From a virus: 55,792 nt of DNA. This document shows, piece after piece, positions 33,192-42,136 of this stretch (positions within the stretch are counted from its first letter, which is position 1; each line of letters starts with the position of its first letter). A program made the translations under genes and the position numbers. The stretch spans positions 1 through 55,792 of the IMG/VR virus record IMGVR_UViG_3300045885_000606. One strand, given 5' to 3'. The notes under the pieces are model-generated. The model was given only the letters and a program-made list of their open reading frames with translations, had not been told where the DNA came from and did not search any database.

Positions 33192-36100
33192 TTAGCGTGC
33201 AGGGGTAGGGGCAGGAAGCCCCGGAGGCGGGGTCACCTTGAGTTGCCTGCCGGAACTGAGCACATCCCCTGCCAGAATGCCGGTGAGGAGGCCCATAATC
33301 TCCCCGGCCATCGGACTCTCCGCCGGGGTATGGAGCGCATGCGCAATGGCCCGTGTCGCCTGCGGGTGCGAGAGCAGCCAGGAGAGCGTGCCTCCACCAA
33401 GGCCAACGAGGCCTACTCCCGCCGCGGCCTGCGTGGGGCCAAAGGCATACATCCCGGCAAAGGCGATCCCCCAGGGCGTTATCCGCGCCAGGGCCCCGCC
33501 GCGGCCTGGTCGATCCTCTAAGGCTTTGACCGTCGCCGCCAGATGCCGCAGTTCCCGCTCGCCGTCTTGTCCAAGCATCATGGTCGTAAAGTGCTTGTCC
33601 TTATCCAGATAGGCCATCATGTGCGCCCCGTCGAGGAGGCCAGACTTCTGGTCAGTGCGAAAGAAGCCCTGCGCCAACCAGTCACTTTCCGCCACCCGCC
33701 AGAGGTTCGGGTCTACCGCCGTGACGCGAGCTTTGAAGTTCCCCAACTCCCCGACATCGGCAGCCCTGGGCGCTTTGGACAGCGCGTGCGCTACATCGAC
33801 CTGCGTGATCAGGCGGTCCAGCTCTCCTGCGGGAAAGAGCGCCTGCCTGAAGGCTGGTTGCGCCCGTAACTCATTCATCCTGGTATAGAGACCATTGAGG
33901 TCGACGCGGCCTTCGGCGTGAAAGTAGGGTGCAAGTTCCCGCGTGAACCAGTCTTCCTGGACGGCGCGTTTGAGGGCCGGATCTTTGACCTCATTCATGA
34001 GCTGGGTGAGCCGGGTCGGATCCATCTCCCTGGCCGATTGTTGCAGGGCGTCGGCCTGGCCCAGACGTGCGCGTAACACCTGCAGTTCCCCACCAGGAAA
34101 GAGGATGTCTCGTTCGGCAGGGGGAATCTCACCCAGGCGAGCCGCGAGCTTCCCGGCCTGGGTGAGGTTGGTGGCCACGTCCTGGGTCCCGGCCAGGACC
34201 TTGGAGAGACGATCGCTCCTGACCGCCGCCATGAGGGCGGGATCACCAATCACCCTGGCGAGTTCCCGCAGCTCCCCGGGATCGGACACGGTGAGGGCCC
34301 GCTGCATAGCCGTGGCTTTATCCAGCGCGGTTTTCAGTGGGGTCAGATCGCGGCCAGCAAAGGCGTCACTCTGGGTGGCTTTGGTAAGGGCATGAATCGT
34401 GCGCTCCAGCATCTCTGGTCTGAGCGCTCCCGTCACCGGGTCCTGCGCGGCGCGGATCTGGCGCGTGAGCCACATGGGTCCCACCTGCCGCCAGGCCTCG
34501 GCTGGCGCCACACTGCGGAGCATGGCCGTATCGCCGGGACGCTCGTTCATAACGATGCGTGTCAGGAAGTCATCCGGGCTCATACTGGTCACATCCTGCA
34601 TGAGGGGCGAGTTCCACACCCGGGCCGCATCGGCGTAGAGCGCATCGGCCGCCCGCCAGGACTGATAGAGCCCGGTGGGTCCACTCCCCAGCTTGTTGGC
34701 CGTTTCCCCCATCGAGTTTTTGAGATATTCGCTATATTCCTCCCCCCGCTCGGCCATGCGGTTGCCGATGTTGGAGCCCTCATGACGCTTGAGAATCCCT
34801 GCCTGTGAGCGCAAGGCCTGCGCCTGGTCAAAGGAGACATAGCGCGGTTGCCTGACCAGCGCAGCCAGCCAGGCAATGTCGGGATCGAGCGTTTCCCCGC
34901 GTCTGGGCACCGGCACGCCTTGCTCCAGAGAGACCAGGGGGACTTTGGAGCCCCGGCCATAGATGGCGAGGTCGGCCAGGGCTTTATCCTGCACCCATTT
35001 GAGATCGACCATCTTGCCGTGCAGGAGTTCTTCTAAGGGCTTCATCATCTGATTCACCCGCGGCATAATCCGGTCTTGCAGATCTTTGGCACCCGCCGTC
35101 GTGGTCATGAGCTGGCCTGTCACCGGGTCTGGTCCCAGCTTTTCCGTAATCGCCTGCGCCACATCCAGGCGCAAGGCGTGCATCTGGCTATAGAGGTCTT
35201 CCACGGTGTTGAACGTCACCTTGTCAGGAAGCAGCTTGAGGGCGCGAATCTGGTTAAAGACATTGTGATAGACCGAATCGGTGCTGGCATTCCCCAGCAT
35301 GGGCAGGGTAATATTGCGGACCTGCTGGACCTTGGCAATATCCATGGGCGTTTGCTGCATGCGGCTATAGAGATGCTGATAGACCTGGTTGAGCCTGGCT
35401 TTGGCGTTATCAAGCGACCTGTGAACGCCACTGAGCAGGGTCTTGGGGACTTCGGCGAGGACGTGATCTTCGAGAAACACCTGCTCTTCTCTGGGCGAGA
35501 ACGCCGGCAAGCCCTGCGAGGCACGGTACTGCTTGGCGGTCCTGAGGGCCTGCTGGGCGGACGCAGGAAACATCCCCACGTTGAAGGCCTCGACCTCGCC
35601 TCCGAGCCGCCGCACCTGCGGGATCGTCTCCCCACCGGGAGCCTGCACGCCAAAATCCCGCATCGCCTCATCCACCAGGCGGGTGGTTTCCTGGCCCACT
35701 CTTCCGCCGTGGGGCGTCATGCCCCAGGGATCGACCTCCTGGCGCACCAGGCTCCAGCCCGTAGGCGGAGCAGAGCCGCTCGGCATCGAGGATTCGAGCA
35801 TGCGGAGGTCGTGTTCCAGGGCCTGCTGCGCTACGTCGTAGCGGCTTCGGATACCTCGGCTCACAATAGGGGCGTTTTGCAGGTGATACTCGGTCGAGCG
35901 CAGACTCTTTGATCCCGTCTGAAAGCCCAGGGGGAGGACCACATCCGGGTAGTTTTTCGCCATATAGTCGAGAATCTCTTTGCGGGCAGGCTCGGGGACC
36001 AGGGCATTGCCAATAGAGCGCAGTGCGGCCGGAAGCACGGTCCCTCCGAGTAGCTCACCCGTTCCCCCAAAAAGCGCTTCCATGAGCGGATCGCTGTAGC

Positions 36101-36686
36101 GCTTGGGGTCTGGATCAAAGTAGTTGGCCATATAGGCGCCCGTGCCAGATCCTACCGCCCCCGTCAGCAGCATGCGCATCGGACCAAGGAAGGGATCCAT
36201 GAACGCTCTCAAGCGTGACATCTGGGTCATCTGGTACGCACTCGGAGGGATGCGGCCTTTGACCCCCACAGAGACCAGCATGGGAAAGACATACTGCCAG
36301 GTAAACCGCATGCGCTTGCGGTTTTCGTCTACGCGAGCCTGTTCCGCCTCCGTCAGAGAAATCCCCATCTGCGCCTTCTTCCTGGCCAGATTGTAGAGAG
36401 ACACGGCTTCCAACCAGTTGAGGGGATTGAGGGCGTCAGGCGCTGCCTCGGCAGCATCCTTGAGCATCTCGTAGCTGGTTTCGATATCCGTCATCATGGG
36501 GAAGCCTTGCCGGACGGACTCCTCCACCGACCGCACGCCACGCCGCAGCGGATTCTCTGGCCCGAAGGTGGAGGTATACCAGGACGGGAGCCCACTGGGC
36601 GCTTGAGGCGCAGGGGGTGCCACAATCTCGGCGTCGAGACTTTCCGGATCGACAATCTCGGCATCCAGGCTCTCAGGATCAGCCAT
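33192..36686 (-). CDS. Large internal virion (ejection-like) protein
   Basis: 1164 residues from ATG 36686. The N-terminus carries an exact tandem DPESLDAEIV repeat, then a Pro linker. Mostly helical over its length, with repeats built on 'DPALxxAVxxDxL..' (for example ELARVIGDPALMAAVRSD, LMNEVKDPALKRAVQEDW). A glycine-rich hydrophobic segment lies near the C-terminus (AGMYAFGPTQAAAGVGLVGL). Size, helicity and place among internal proteins suggest a podovirus ejection protein that forms a DNA channel. No transglycosylase motif was recognised. Confidence 0.72.
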   Translation of the reverse strand: MADPESLDAEIVDPESLDAEIVAPPAPQAPSGLPSWYTSTFGPENPLRRGVRSVEESVRQGFPMMTDIETSYEMLKDAAEAAPDALNPLNWLEAVSLYNLARKKAQMGISLTEAEQARVDENRKRMRFTWQYVFPMLVSVGVKGRIPPSAYQMTQMSRLRAFMDPFLGPMRMLLTGAVGSGTGAYMANYFDPDPKRYSDPLMEALFGGTGELLGGTVLPAALRSIGNALVPEPARKEILDYMAKNYPDVVLPLGFQTGSKSLRSTEYHLQNAPIVSRGIRSRYDVAQQALEHDLRMLESSMPSGSAPPTGWSLVRQEVDPWGMTPHGGRVGQETTRLVDEAMRDFGVQAPGGETIPQVRRLGGEVEAFNVGMFPASAQQALRTAKQYRASQGLPAFSPREEQVFLEDHVLAEVPKTLLSGVHRSLDNAKARLNQVYQHLYSRMQQTPMDIAKVQQVRNITLPMLGNASTDSVYHNVFNQIRALKLLPDKVTFNTVEDLYSQMHALRLDVAQAITEKLGPDPVTGQLMTTTAGAKDLQDRIMPRVNQMMKPLEELLHGKMVDLKWVQDKALADLAIYGRGSKVPLVSLEQGVPVPRRGETLDPDIAWLAALVRQPRYVSFDQAQALRSQAGILKRHEGSNIGNRMAERGEEYSEYLKNSMGETANKLGSGPTGLYQSWRAADALYADAARVWNSPLMQDVTSMSPDDFLTRIVMNERPGDTAMLRSVAPAEAWRQVGPMWLTRQIRAAQDPVTGALRPEMLERTIHALTKATQSDAFAGRDLTPLKTALDKATAMQRALTVSDPGELRELARVIGDPALMAAVRSDRLSKVLAGTQDVATNLTQAGKLAARLGEIPPAERDILFPGGELQVLRARLGQADALQQSAREMDPTRLTQLMNEVKDPALKRAVQEDWFTRELAPYFHAEGRVDLNGLYTRMNELRAQPAFRQALFPAGELDRLITQVDVAHALSKAPRAADVGELGNFKARVTAVDPNLWRVAESDWLAQGFFRTDQKSGLLDGAHMMAYLDKDKHFTTMMLGQDGERELRHLAATVKALEDRPGRGGALARITPWGIAFAGMYAFGPTQAAAGVGLVGLGGGTLSWLLSHPQATRAIAHALHTPAESPMAGEIMGLLTGILAGDVLSSGRQLKVTPPPGLPAPTPAR

Positions 36687-36756
36687 CAAAATTCCCTTTG
36701 GGTATCCCGCCGTTCAGGGCGGGAGTGAAAAAGGGTTGCCCGCCAGGGCAACAGTT

Positions 36757-36995
36757 CTGCTGCGGCAGCATGCCGCATACCACTTGCATAGGTTACAAAA
36801 TACCGGGTACACTTGGAACAATACGGCATCGCATCGTCAGGAATAGCTGGTGTCCAGCGCCGTACACGATGCACCAAGGTGCGCGGCTCTTTCACAACTT
36901 CAGCTTCGCCGGGTTCCAGAGCGTAGGGCTCTGGGTAAAAGTTGAACCGACGAATGAGCAGAACGCGCGGCAACCCCCTGGCTTTAGCCATGGGG
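36757..36995 (+). mobile_element. IS200/IS605-type end element A (no transposase)
   Basis: Starts with a 24-bp motif containing the hairpin TGCGGCA-GCA-TGCCGCA, shared exactly with element B. Ends with CCCCTGGC-TTTA-GCCATGGGG (36975-36995), the imperfect hairpin typical of TnpB/omega-RNA right ends of IS200/IS605 elements. No TnpA or TnpB frame is present, so it is a relic or a miniature element. Confidence 0.6.
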
Positions 36996-37027
36996 AAGGA
37001 TAGCGCGTTGGTCCGCAGGACCAATTC

Positions 37028-37479
37028 CTGCTGCGGCAGCATGCCGCATACAGTGTTGCATAGGGCACAAAATAACAGGTACAATCTCTGTAGTTCTTTG
37101 AAACTCAGCATAGGGCGTTGTCGCAGGAAGTCTGCGACGTAAAATGTTGAACGCCAGAGGATCAGATGCTTAATCTGCTGCCGGACTCGTTGCGTCAGCC
37201 GCATCGGATGTATTGCCCCTCCGTATCGTGCCAGGAGCGAGAGCCGTCTAGGCAGCCCTGGTGTGGGTATGCAGGTGATCATCTGTGTCAACACCCCGAA
37301 TTGACCCGTATCGTTGTGCTTCCACAGGCAACGTCGCGAGGGAAGCGGGACGGTAAGTGCTGGACAGGTGCTCCGGGTGTGGGAGCAACACCAGAGCCAG
37401 CACGGGGCCGGAATGGCCCACGAGATGTACCGCGAGGTACAGTCTGGAATCCCCTGGCTTTAGCCATGGGGAGGTTCAA
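37028..37479 (+). mobile_element. IS200/IS605-type end element B (no transposase)
   Basis: Begins with the same 24-bp hairpin motif as element A (37028-37051), followed by a similar GCATAGG..ACAAAATA stretch. It ends with a 55-bp right end (37425-37479) identical to 53540-53594 and closing with ...GGTTCAA, which resembles the TCAA cleavage site of IS605-type right ends. The preceding GGGGCCGGAATGGCCC stem is common in omega-RNA scaffolds. No transposase or TnpB gene. Confidence 0.68.
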
Positions 37480-37645
37480 AGAAACCGGACTGTGGGGCAT
37501 GCTTCACAGTCGTGCGCAAGGTGACAGGGCGCTTAAGCAGGGAAAGCATCAGGGCTCCTCTCTGGTGGTCGGTAACTGCAACCGCACGTTTCAGCACGTG
37601 TCTTCGATGTTCGAAGCATCGGCCTTCAGGCCGGTGAGGATGTCA

Positions 37646-40399
37646 TCACTCATCCTTTATGATATAGTTCGGCTTAAGACCGAGCTGACGAATGATCTCT
37701 TCCCGAGTGATCGTAGGATATTTCTCCTTCGACTTCTTCCAGGTTTCGTCAATGATGGCCTTCGTCACCACTTTCTTCCCGGCGTCTGCCGCGCCTTGGG
37801 CCGGCGCTGGCGCGGTGGTCGTCTGCCCTCTGGGTGGCTGCGCCAGGGGCTGGGGCAGGGTACGAGGGGGGGACGGTTTGCCGACAATCTCGTCCCAGGG
37901 TTTGAGCGCCGCCATGTCGTCGGTGCGGTAGTCAAAGACCGTGTTTTCAGGCCGGTAGCCCTGGTTCTTGCTGGTCTCGGCAAACTGCGCTGCGTGGCGC
38001 ACAAAGCCCTTGTTCTGCGCGACGGCGAGTCGCCTGGCAATGTTGATGTACTCGTTGTAGATATTATCGGGGAGGACCTGGCCGCTCCTCAGCCAGATGC
38101 CCCAGCGTGCCACCTGCTCGCGCAAGTTCCCCCCGTGGGAAAAGAGTTCATGCTCTTCATTGCGGACACCGGTGCGGTCATCGAGGAGCTTGGCAAACGT
38201 GTAAATGAGGGCCTCGTCGCCAGCGACGGAGCGGTTGGGCAGCTCACTCACGGTTTTAATCTTGGCCCAGGCAGACATGACCTCCTGGTAGCCCTTGTTC
38301 GCCGGCATGTCATTCCACTCTTTGAGGCGCTGGAACTCCCCTTCACTCAGCACCTTGTTCAGTTCGAGATACTGCTGCTGATAGGCCAGGGCGAGACGTT
38401 GCTCGGAGAGTGCCAGTTCGGCGTCGGCACGGCGACTGCGCTCATCCATCTCCTGCAGATCGCGGGCGTGTCGCTCGGTCTTTTGCGCCGCAGCTTGGAC
38501 CGCCAGGTCGTGCTCTTTTTGGTGGCGCTTCTCGACCTCCTCTTTGATTGCGGCCTCACGTCTGGCCCGCTCGGCGGCTTCCCCCGCCCAGCCATGCCGC
38601 TCGCCCTTGCGTTCCTGTTCTGTTCTGCCCCACTGCTGGCGTTCTTCAGCCCTCGTCGCCGCTTTCTCCTCGCGTTCCGCCTTCTCCACCTTGAGTTGCG
38701 AGGGCGGAAATCGTGTCGACCCTGGCGGCAGCGCCTCGCCTGGCTTCGCATCAGGGGGCGTCTCGCCTGCTGGCAGTGGCGGGAGGGGTGGTTGCAGCAT
38801 AGGATCGCGCTCTCGATTCTCGACCTGGTAGCGGTAGCTTGCCTCGTCCTCAGGCAGCGGCATGAGAATCGTTGGGGCTCCTGCTGCTGGCGTCGTCGGT
38901 GAGGCTTCTGGCACCAGCGGCGCCATAGGATCCCTGGGTGCTGGGGCTGGCGCTGGCGCTGGGGCTGGCGCGGTGCCCTGAAGATGCTGTCCACGCAAGT
39001 TCGATTCATCCATGGCTGCCCGCGTGGCGGCTTCGACCGAATCATAAGACGGGATCGTCTCCCCTTTCTTCACGCGGGCGAGGGCGTGGGCCACGGCTTT
39101 TTGGATTTGTCCTGGCGTGGGTTTCTCGCCCCTGAGGAGTCGATCGACACCAATTTGCCCATTGACCAGCAGCGGGATATTCGTATGCCTGGCGCTATTC
39201 AAGCGTGGATCACTTACGGTCGTAAGCATGACCGTGGCGGTTTGCCCATTAGGCATCTTCTGTGGCCCTAAATACCCCTCCGCCGGAGCCCCAGAAGGAA
39301 AGGTCGGTGTCGCCGGTGCGGGTGCCTGCTCGGAGACAGGGGTCCCAGAGGGCGCTGGCGCTGGCGCTGCGGGAGGTGGAGGGGCTGCAGATGCTGGCGA
39401 CGGGGTGGGCTGTGCCTGAGGTGCGGGTGTCTCTCCCTTCGTGCGGCCATGGGTCAAATCCCAGGCCAGCTGCATGGAGCGGAGCGTATCCGTGCCTTCG
39501 GCGCCTGGTACCGTTTTGTAGGCATCGATCATGGCTTTTGACGCCTCTGGCCCCACCATCAGAAATTCCAGCATGTACTGCCGGGTAAACTCGTCTATGG
39601 GGGGCTGTCCAGTCACCCGTGGCGGCGCCTTCATCCCGGAAGGGGGAGCGGCCGGCGCAGGCGGACTGGGTGGGACGGGATAGCCCTCTGGCCTGGTTGC
39701 ACCTGGCTGGCCTGAGAGACCCACCCCTCCAGGCAGTGGCGCCTGCACACCCTCGACAGTAACGCCCTTGTCGCGGAGAATCTGTTGGTATTCCCCCTGC
39801 AAGCTCACCAGTTGTTGCTGGTAATACGCCATGTTCATCTCATGCACGGCCCGAATCGTGGTATTTTGCTGGTCAATATCGGTGATCGCCTTCATCCGGG
39901 CGATATTCGCCTGAATCTGGTCGATTTGCGCTTTCACGTAGGGTTCCCGCACATCAGCCGCCCTTTTCCGCTCGGCAATGGTGGCTTTGCGAAACTCATC
40001 TTGCGACGTGGCGCTAAACATCGGCGCCTGCATGCGCGAGAGTTCGGACCTTGCCACCTCCTGGACCTGAGGATCAGGGTTTTTGAGCATCGTAACCAGG
40101 TGATTCATTTTCTCGACAGCCGCTACCTGCTTGGCATGCTCTGGCCGCGCATCAAACTCGTAGCGCCTGGTTTGAGGATTGTAGAACCACGCTCCCCAGG
40201 GCGAGATAATGGGCTTATACGGTTGCTCCACGTCCCGCCGGAGTTTCTCCACGCCGAGCTGGGCTTTCTCCACTTCGAGGGGGATGAGTTCCTGCTGGGC
40301 GCGGACTTTGGGGAGGTTCAAGACCGCATCGGAATAGGCCCGGCCCATCTCCCCCAGCGCAGGACCGATGACGTCGGCAATGCCAGCAAAGGAGACCAT
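37646..40399 (-). CDS. Large coiled-coil internal virion protein
   Basis: 917 residues from ATG 40399, with GGAGG upstream; 30 codons of further open frame are ignored. N-terminal helices (PALGEMGRAYSDAVLNLPKV) and long coiled coils alternate with Pro/Ala-rich linkers. Residues about 390-480 form a small domain of phage structural proteins (NIPLLVNGQIGVDRLLRGEK, ALARVKKGETIPSYDSVEAA). The overlap with the next gene (2-3 bp) fits a co-translated virion operon. Probably an internal or ejection protein. Confidence 0.72.
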   Translation of the reverse strand: MVSFAGIADVIGPALGEMGRAYSDAVLNLPKVRAQQELIPLEVEKAQLGVEKLRRDVEQPYKPIISPWGAWFYNPQTRRYEFDARPEHAKQVAAVEKMNHLVTMLKNPDPQVQEVARSELSRMQAPMFSATSQDEFRKATIAERKRAADVREPYVKAQIDQIQANIARMKAITDIDQQNTTIRAVHEMNMAYYQQQLVSLQGEYQQILRDKGVTVEGVQAPLPGGVGLSGQPGATRPEGYPVPPSPPAPAAPPSGMKAPPRVTGQPPIDEFTRQYMLEFLMVGPEASKAMIDAYKTVPGAEGTDTLRSMQLAWDLTHGRTKGETPAPQAQPTPSPASAAPPPPAAPAPAPSGTPVSEQAPAPATPTFPSGAPAEGYLGPQKMPNGQTATVMLTTVSDPRLNSARHTNIPLLVNGQIGVDRLLRGEKPTPGQIQKAVAHALARVKKGETIPSYDSVEAATRAAMDESNLRGQHLQGTAPAPAPAPAPAPRDPMAPLVPEASPTTPAAGAPTILMPLPEDEASYRYQVENRERDPMLQPPLPPLPAGETPPDAKPGEALPPGSTRFPPSQLKVEKAEREEKAATRAEERQQWGRTEQERKGERHGWAGEAAERARREAAIKEEVEKRHQKEHDLAVQAAAQKTERHARDLQEMDERSRRADAELALSEQRLALAYQQQYLELNKVLSEGEFQRLKEWNDMPANKGYQEVMSAWAKIKTVSELPNRSVAGDEALIYTFAKLLDDRTGVRNEEHELFSHGGNLREQVARWGIWLRSGQVLPDNIYNEYINIARRLAVAQNKGFVRHAAQFAETSKNQGYRPENTVFDYRTDDMAALKPWDEIVGKPSPPRTLPQPLAQPPRGQTTTAPAPAQGAADAGKKVVTKAIIDETWKKSKEKYPTITREEIIRQLGLKPNYIIKDE

Positions 40400-40400
40400 G

Positions 40401-42134
40401 TTAAATGCCTCCAAAATTCTCGTAGTCAAAGAACGACGGGTTCAGCCAATCCGCGGTATAATCGCCGGTGAGTTCTGGGAGGGCCCGGTCCCCATAGAGA
40501 TCCCGTAAGGTCTGGACGGCCGCTTGCGCTTGCTCAGGAGAGCTAGACGGCTGCGTATTTCCCAGCCCCAGAAGCGTCACGATGTTCCCCAACTGACTCC
40601 CCAGGTTTTTGAGCGTGTCGCCTGAGAGCCCCTGACCGTAGGGGTTGTATGTCGGCACACTGCTTGACCCCGGCGCTTGCGGGAAGGCCTGCCCTGCAGA
40701 GGCAGGCGGCGTGGGATTCGCCGTGTAGGGCCCTGTATAGCCTCCTAGAGCGGCTTGTTGTGTCCCCACGTAATTTTGTATGGATTGCTGCCTGAGGCCA
40801 GGCATGAGCCTGGCAAAGGCCTCTGCGGTGGCACGGTTGGCAGCCCCGCCGTCCGACTGGCCACGCATGGCCAGATCGTGCTGCACGGCCCGGGCGATGT
40901 CCGACATGGTGGCCTCGGTGAGCGGCTGGTAGAGGGCGTTCGCCCCGGCAATGACCTGCGCCGGATCGGCCAGGCGTCCACCGATGGCCTGCCGGGCAGC
41001 CCGGGCCGCGTCGGTTTCCAGGTTTTGCTGGATGTCAGTGGACGCCACGCGCTCGTTATAGCCCTGGAGTTGCTGGTTGTAGAGACTCGCCAGAGCCAGC
41101 AGTTGCTGGTAGAGCGCTTGCTGCTGGTTGTAGGCCTGCCCCTTCTGGCCATAGATATCTTCGGACACCCCTTGCCCTTGAATCCCAGAATAGAGCGACA
41201 GGCCGCTTGAGCCGAGTAAGGCGATCAGCGCCGGCAGAAGCTGGGCCCAGTTGACGTTGTCCATCGTTCCTCCTCCGGCACTCCCGCCGTATCCTGTGCT
41301 GCCTCCTGGCTGGTCAATGGCACTCCCCACGGTCCCGCCGGTCACACTCCCCACGGTGGAGAGCCCGGGAATCCCCGTCGCGGCACCGAGCAGTCCGCCC
41401 ACCACGCTCCCGACATTCCCTCCCGATTGATCCTGCGACAGGGAGTAGAGGCTATTGGCTGCAGAGAGCGCCTGTGTCGCCTGTCCGACCGTGATGCCGG
41501 TGCCGGGAATGAGCGTGTTGCTCACGGCTGCCAGGCCGGTATACGGGGCAGGGGTCGCGGCAATGGGCGCAATCCCTGCCGCTGGCGCACCCAGAGCTGC
41601 GCTTTCTCCAGTCGCCAGGGCGATGGGTCCCAGTTCGGCTGGCAGAGGCGAGGCCACCGCACCAGCTCCGCCCAGGGCCGGTGCGGCAAACCCCCCAAAT
41701 GCCCCTGCCAGACCGGTCGCCGCACCCAGCGCCAGGCCTGCCGTCACAAACTCGTTGGAGAGGAGAGATCCCAGCCCCCAGCCATCGCCGGCATTGTCCC
41801 CGTAGCGTCCGCCTGCCACGGGGATACCAGCAGCGGACCGCTTGAGGAACATCGCCAGATCACGGGTATAGACCGCATCACCGTAGGGGAGATCCTGCGG
41901 CAGGGGGACGATCTCGCCAGAGGACCACGCCAGTTGCTGGGCCCGGTCCAGCAAGTCCAGACGGGCAGGGCGCTGCTCTATCGCCGTGGGGTCAATGTTA
42001 TACTCCGCATCACCGGAGCCCTCCGTAAACTTGAGCCCAGGATAACTCTCGTAGACCGTGTTCGGATCGCCCAGGGTACTCTCGTGACCATAGTAGAAAT
42101 TATACTGTGGCTCATACGGGGTAGCATAGGGCAT
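40401..42134 (-). CDS. Gly/Ala-rich internal virion protein
   Basis: 577 residues. A Tyr-rich N-terminus is followed by a long Gly/Ala region with membrane-like stretches (FVTAGLALGAATGLAGAFGG, VVGGLLGAATGIPGL), then a helical Gln-rich segment (YNQQQALYQQLLALASLYNQ) and a low-complexity tail. Such Gly/Ala proteins with hydrophobic helices are typical ejection proteins of short-tailed phages. Function inferred from composition and context. Confidence 0.7.
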   Translation of the reverse strand: MPYATPYEPQYNFYYGHESTLGDPNTVYESYPGLKFTEGSGDAEYNIDPTAIEQRPARLDLLDRAQQLAWSSGEIVPLPQDLPYGDAVYTRDLAMFLKRSAAGIPVAGGRYGDNAGDGWGLGSLLSNEFVTAGLALGAATGLAGAFGGFAAPALGGAGAVASPLPAELGPIALATGESAALGAPAAGIAPIAATPAPYTGLAAVSNTLIPGTGITVGQATQALSAANSLYSLSQDQSGGNVGSVVGGLLGAATGIPGLSTVGSVTGGTVGSAIDQPGGSTGYGGSAGGGTMDNVNWAQLLPALIALLGSSGLSLYSGIQGQGVSEDIYGQKGQAYNQQQALYQQLLALASLYNQQLQGYNERVASTDIQQNLETDAARAARQAIGGRLADPAQVIAGANALYQPLTEATMSDIARAVQHDLAMRGQSDGGAANRATAEAFARLMPGLRQQSIQNYVGTQQAALGGYTGPYTANPTPPASAGQAFPQAPGSSSVPTYNPYGQGLSGDTLKNLGSQLGNIVTLLGLGNTQPSSSPEQAQAAVQTLRDLYGDRALPELTGDYTADWLNPSFFDYENFGGI

Positions 42135-42136
42135 GG

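Larger units (their letters stand above)
36690..37645. other. Non-coding interval of IS200/IS605-type fragments
   Basis: 956 bp between two virion genes. It holds a palindromic CCCGCC-loop-GGCGGG (36706-36723), a GTTGCCC/GGGCAAC stem (36735-36752), and two IS-like elements listed separately. A minus-strand frame (36686-37294) crosses the repeats and is not called. Nothing is seen in 37480-37645. Confidence 0.6.

Noticed and set aside
36686-37294. 202-codon minus-strand frame in the IS-type interval
   Set aside because: It runs through both copies of the hairpin motif, so repeated peptide pieces result; no ribosome site or family pattern.
37166-38902. 578-codon rightward frame
   Set aside because: Antisense to the 917-residue virion protein, Leu/Arg/Gly-rich as shadows in GC-rich DNA are, with IS-like sequence at its start.
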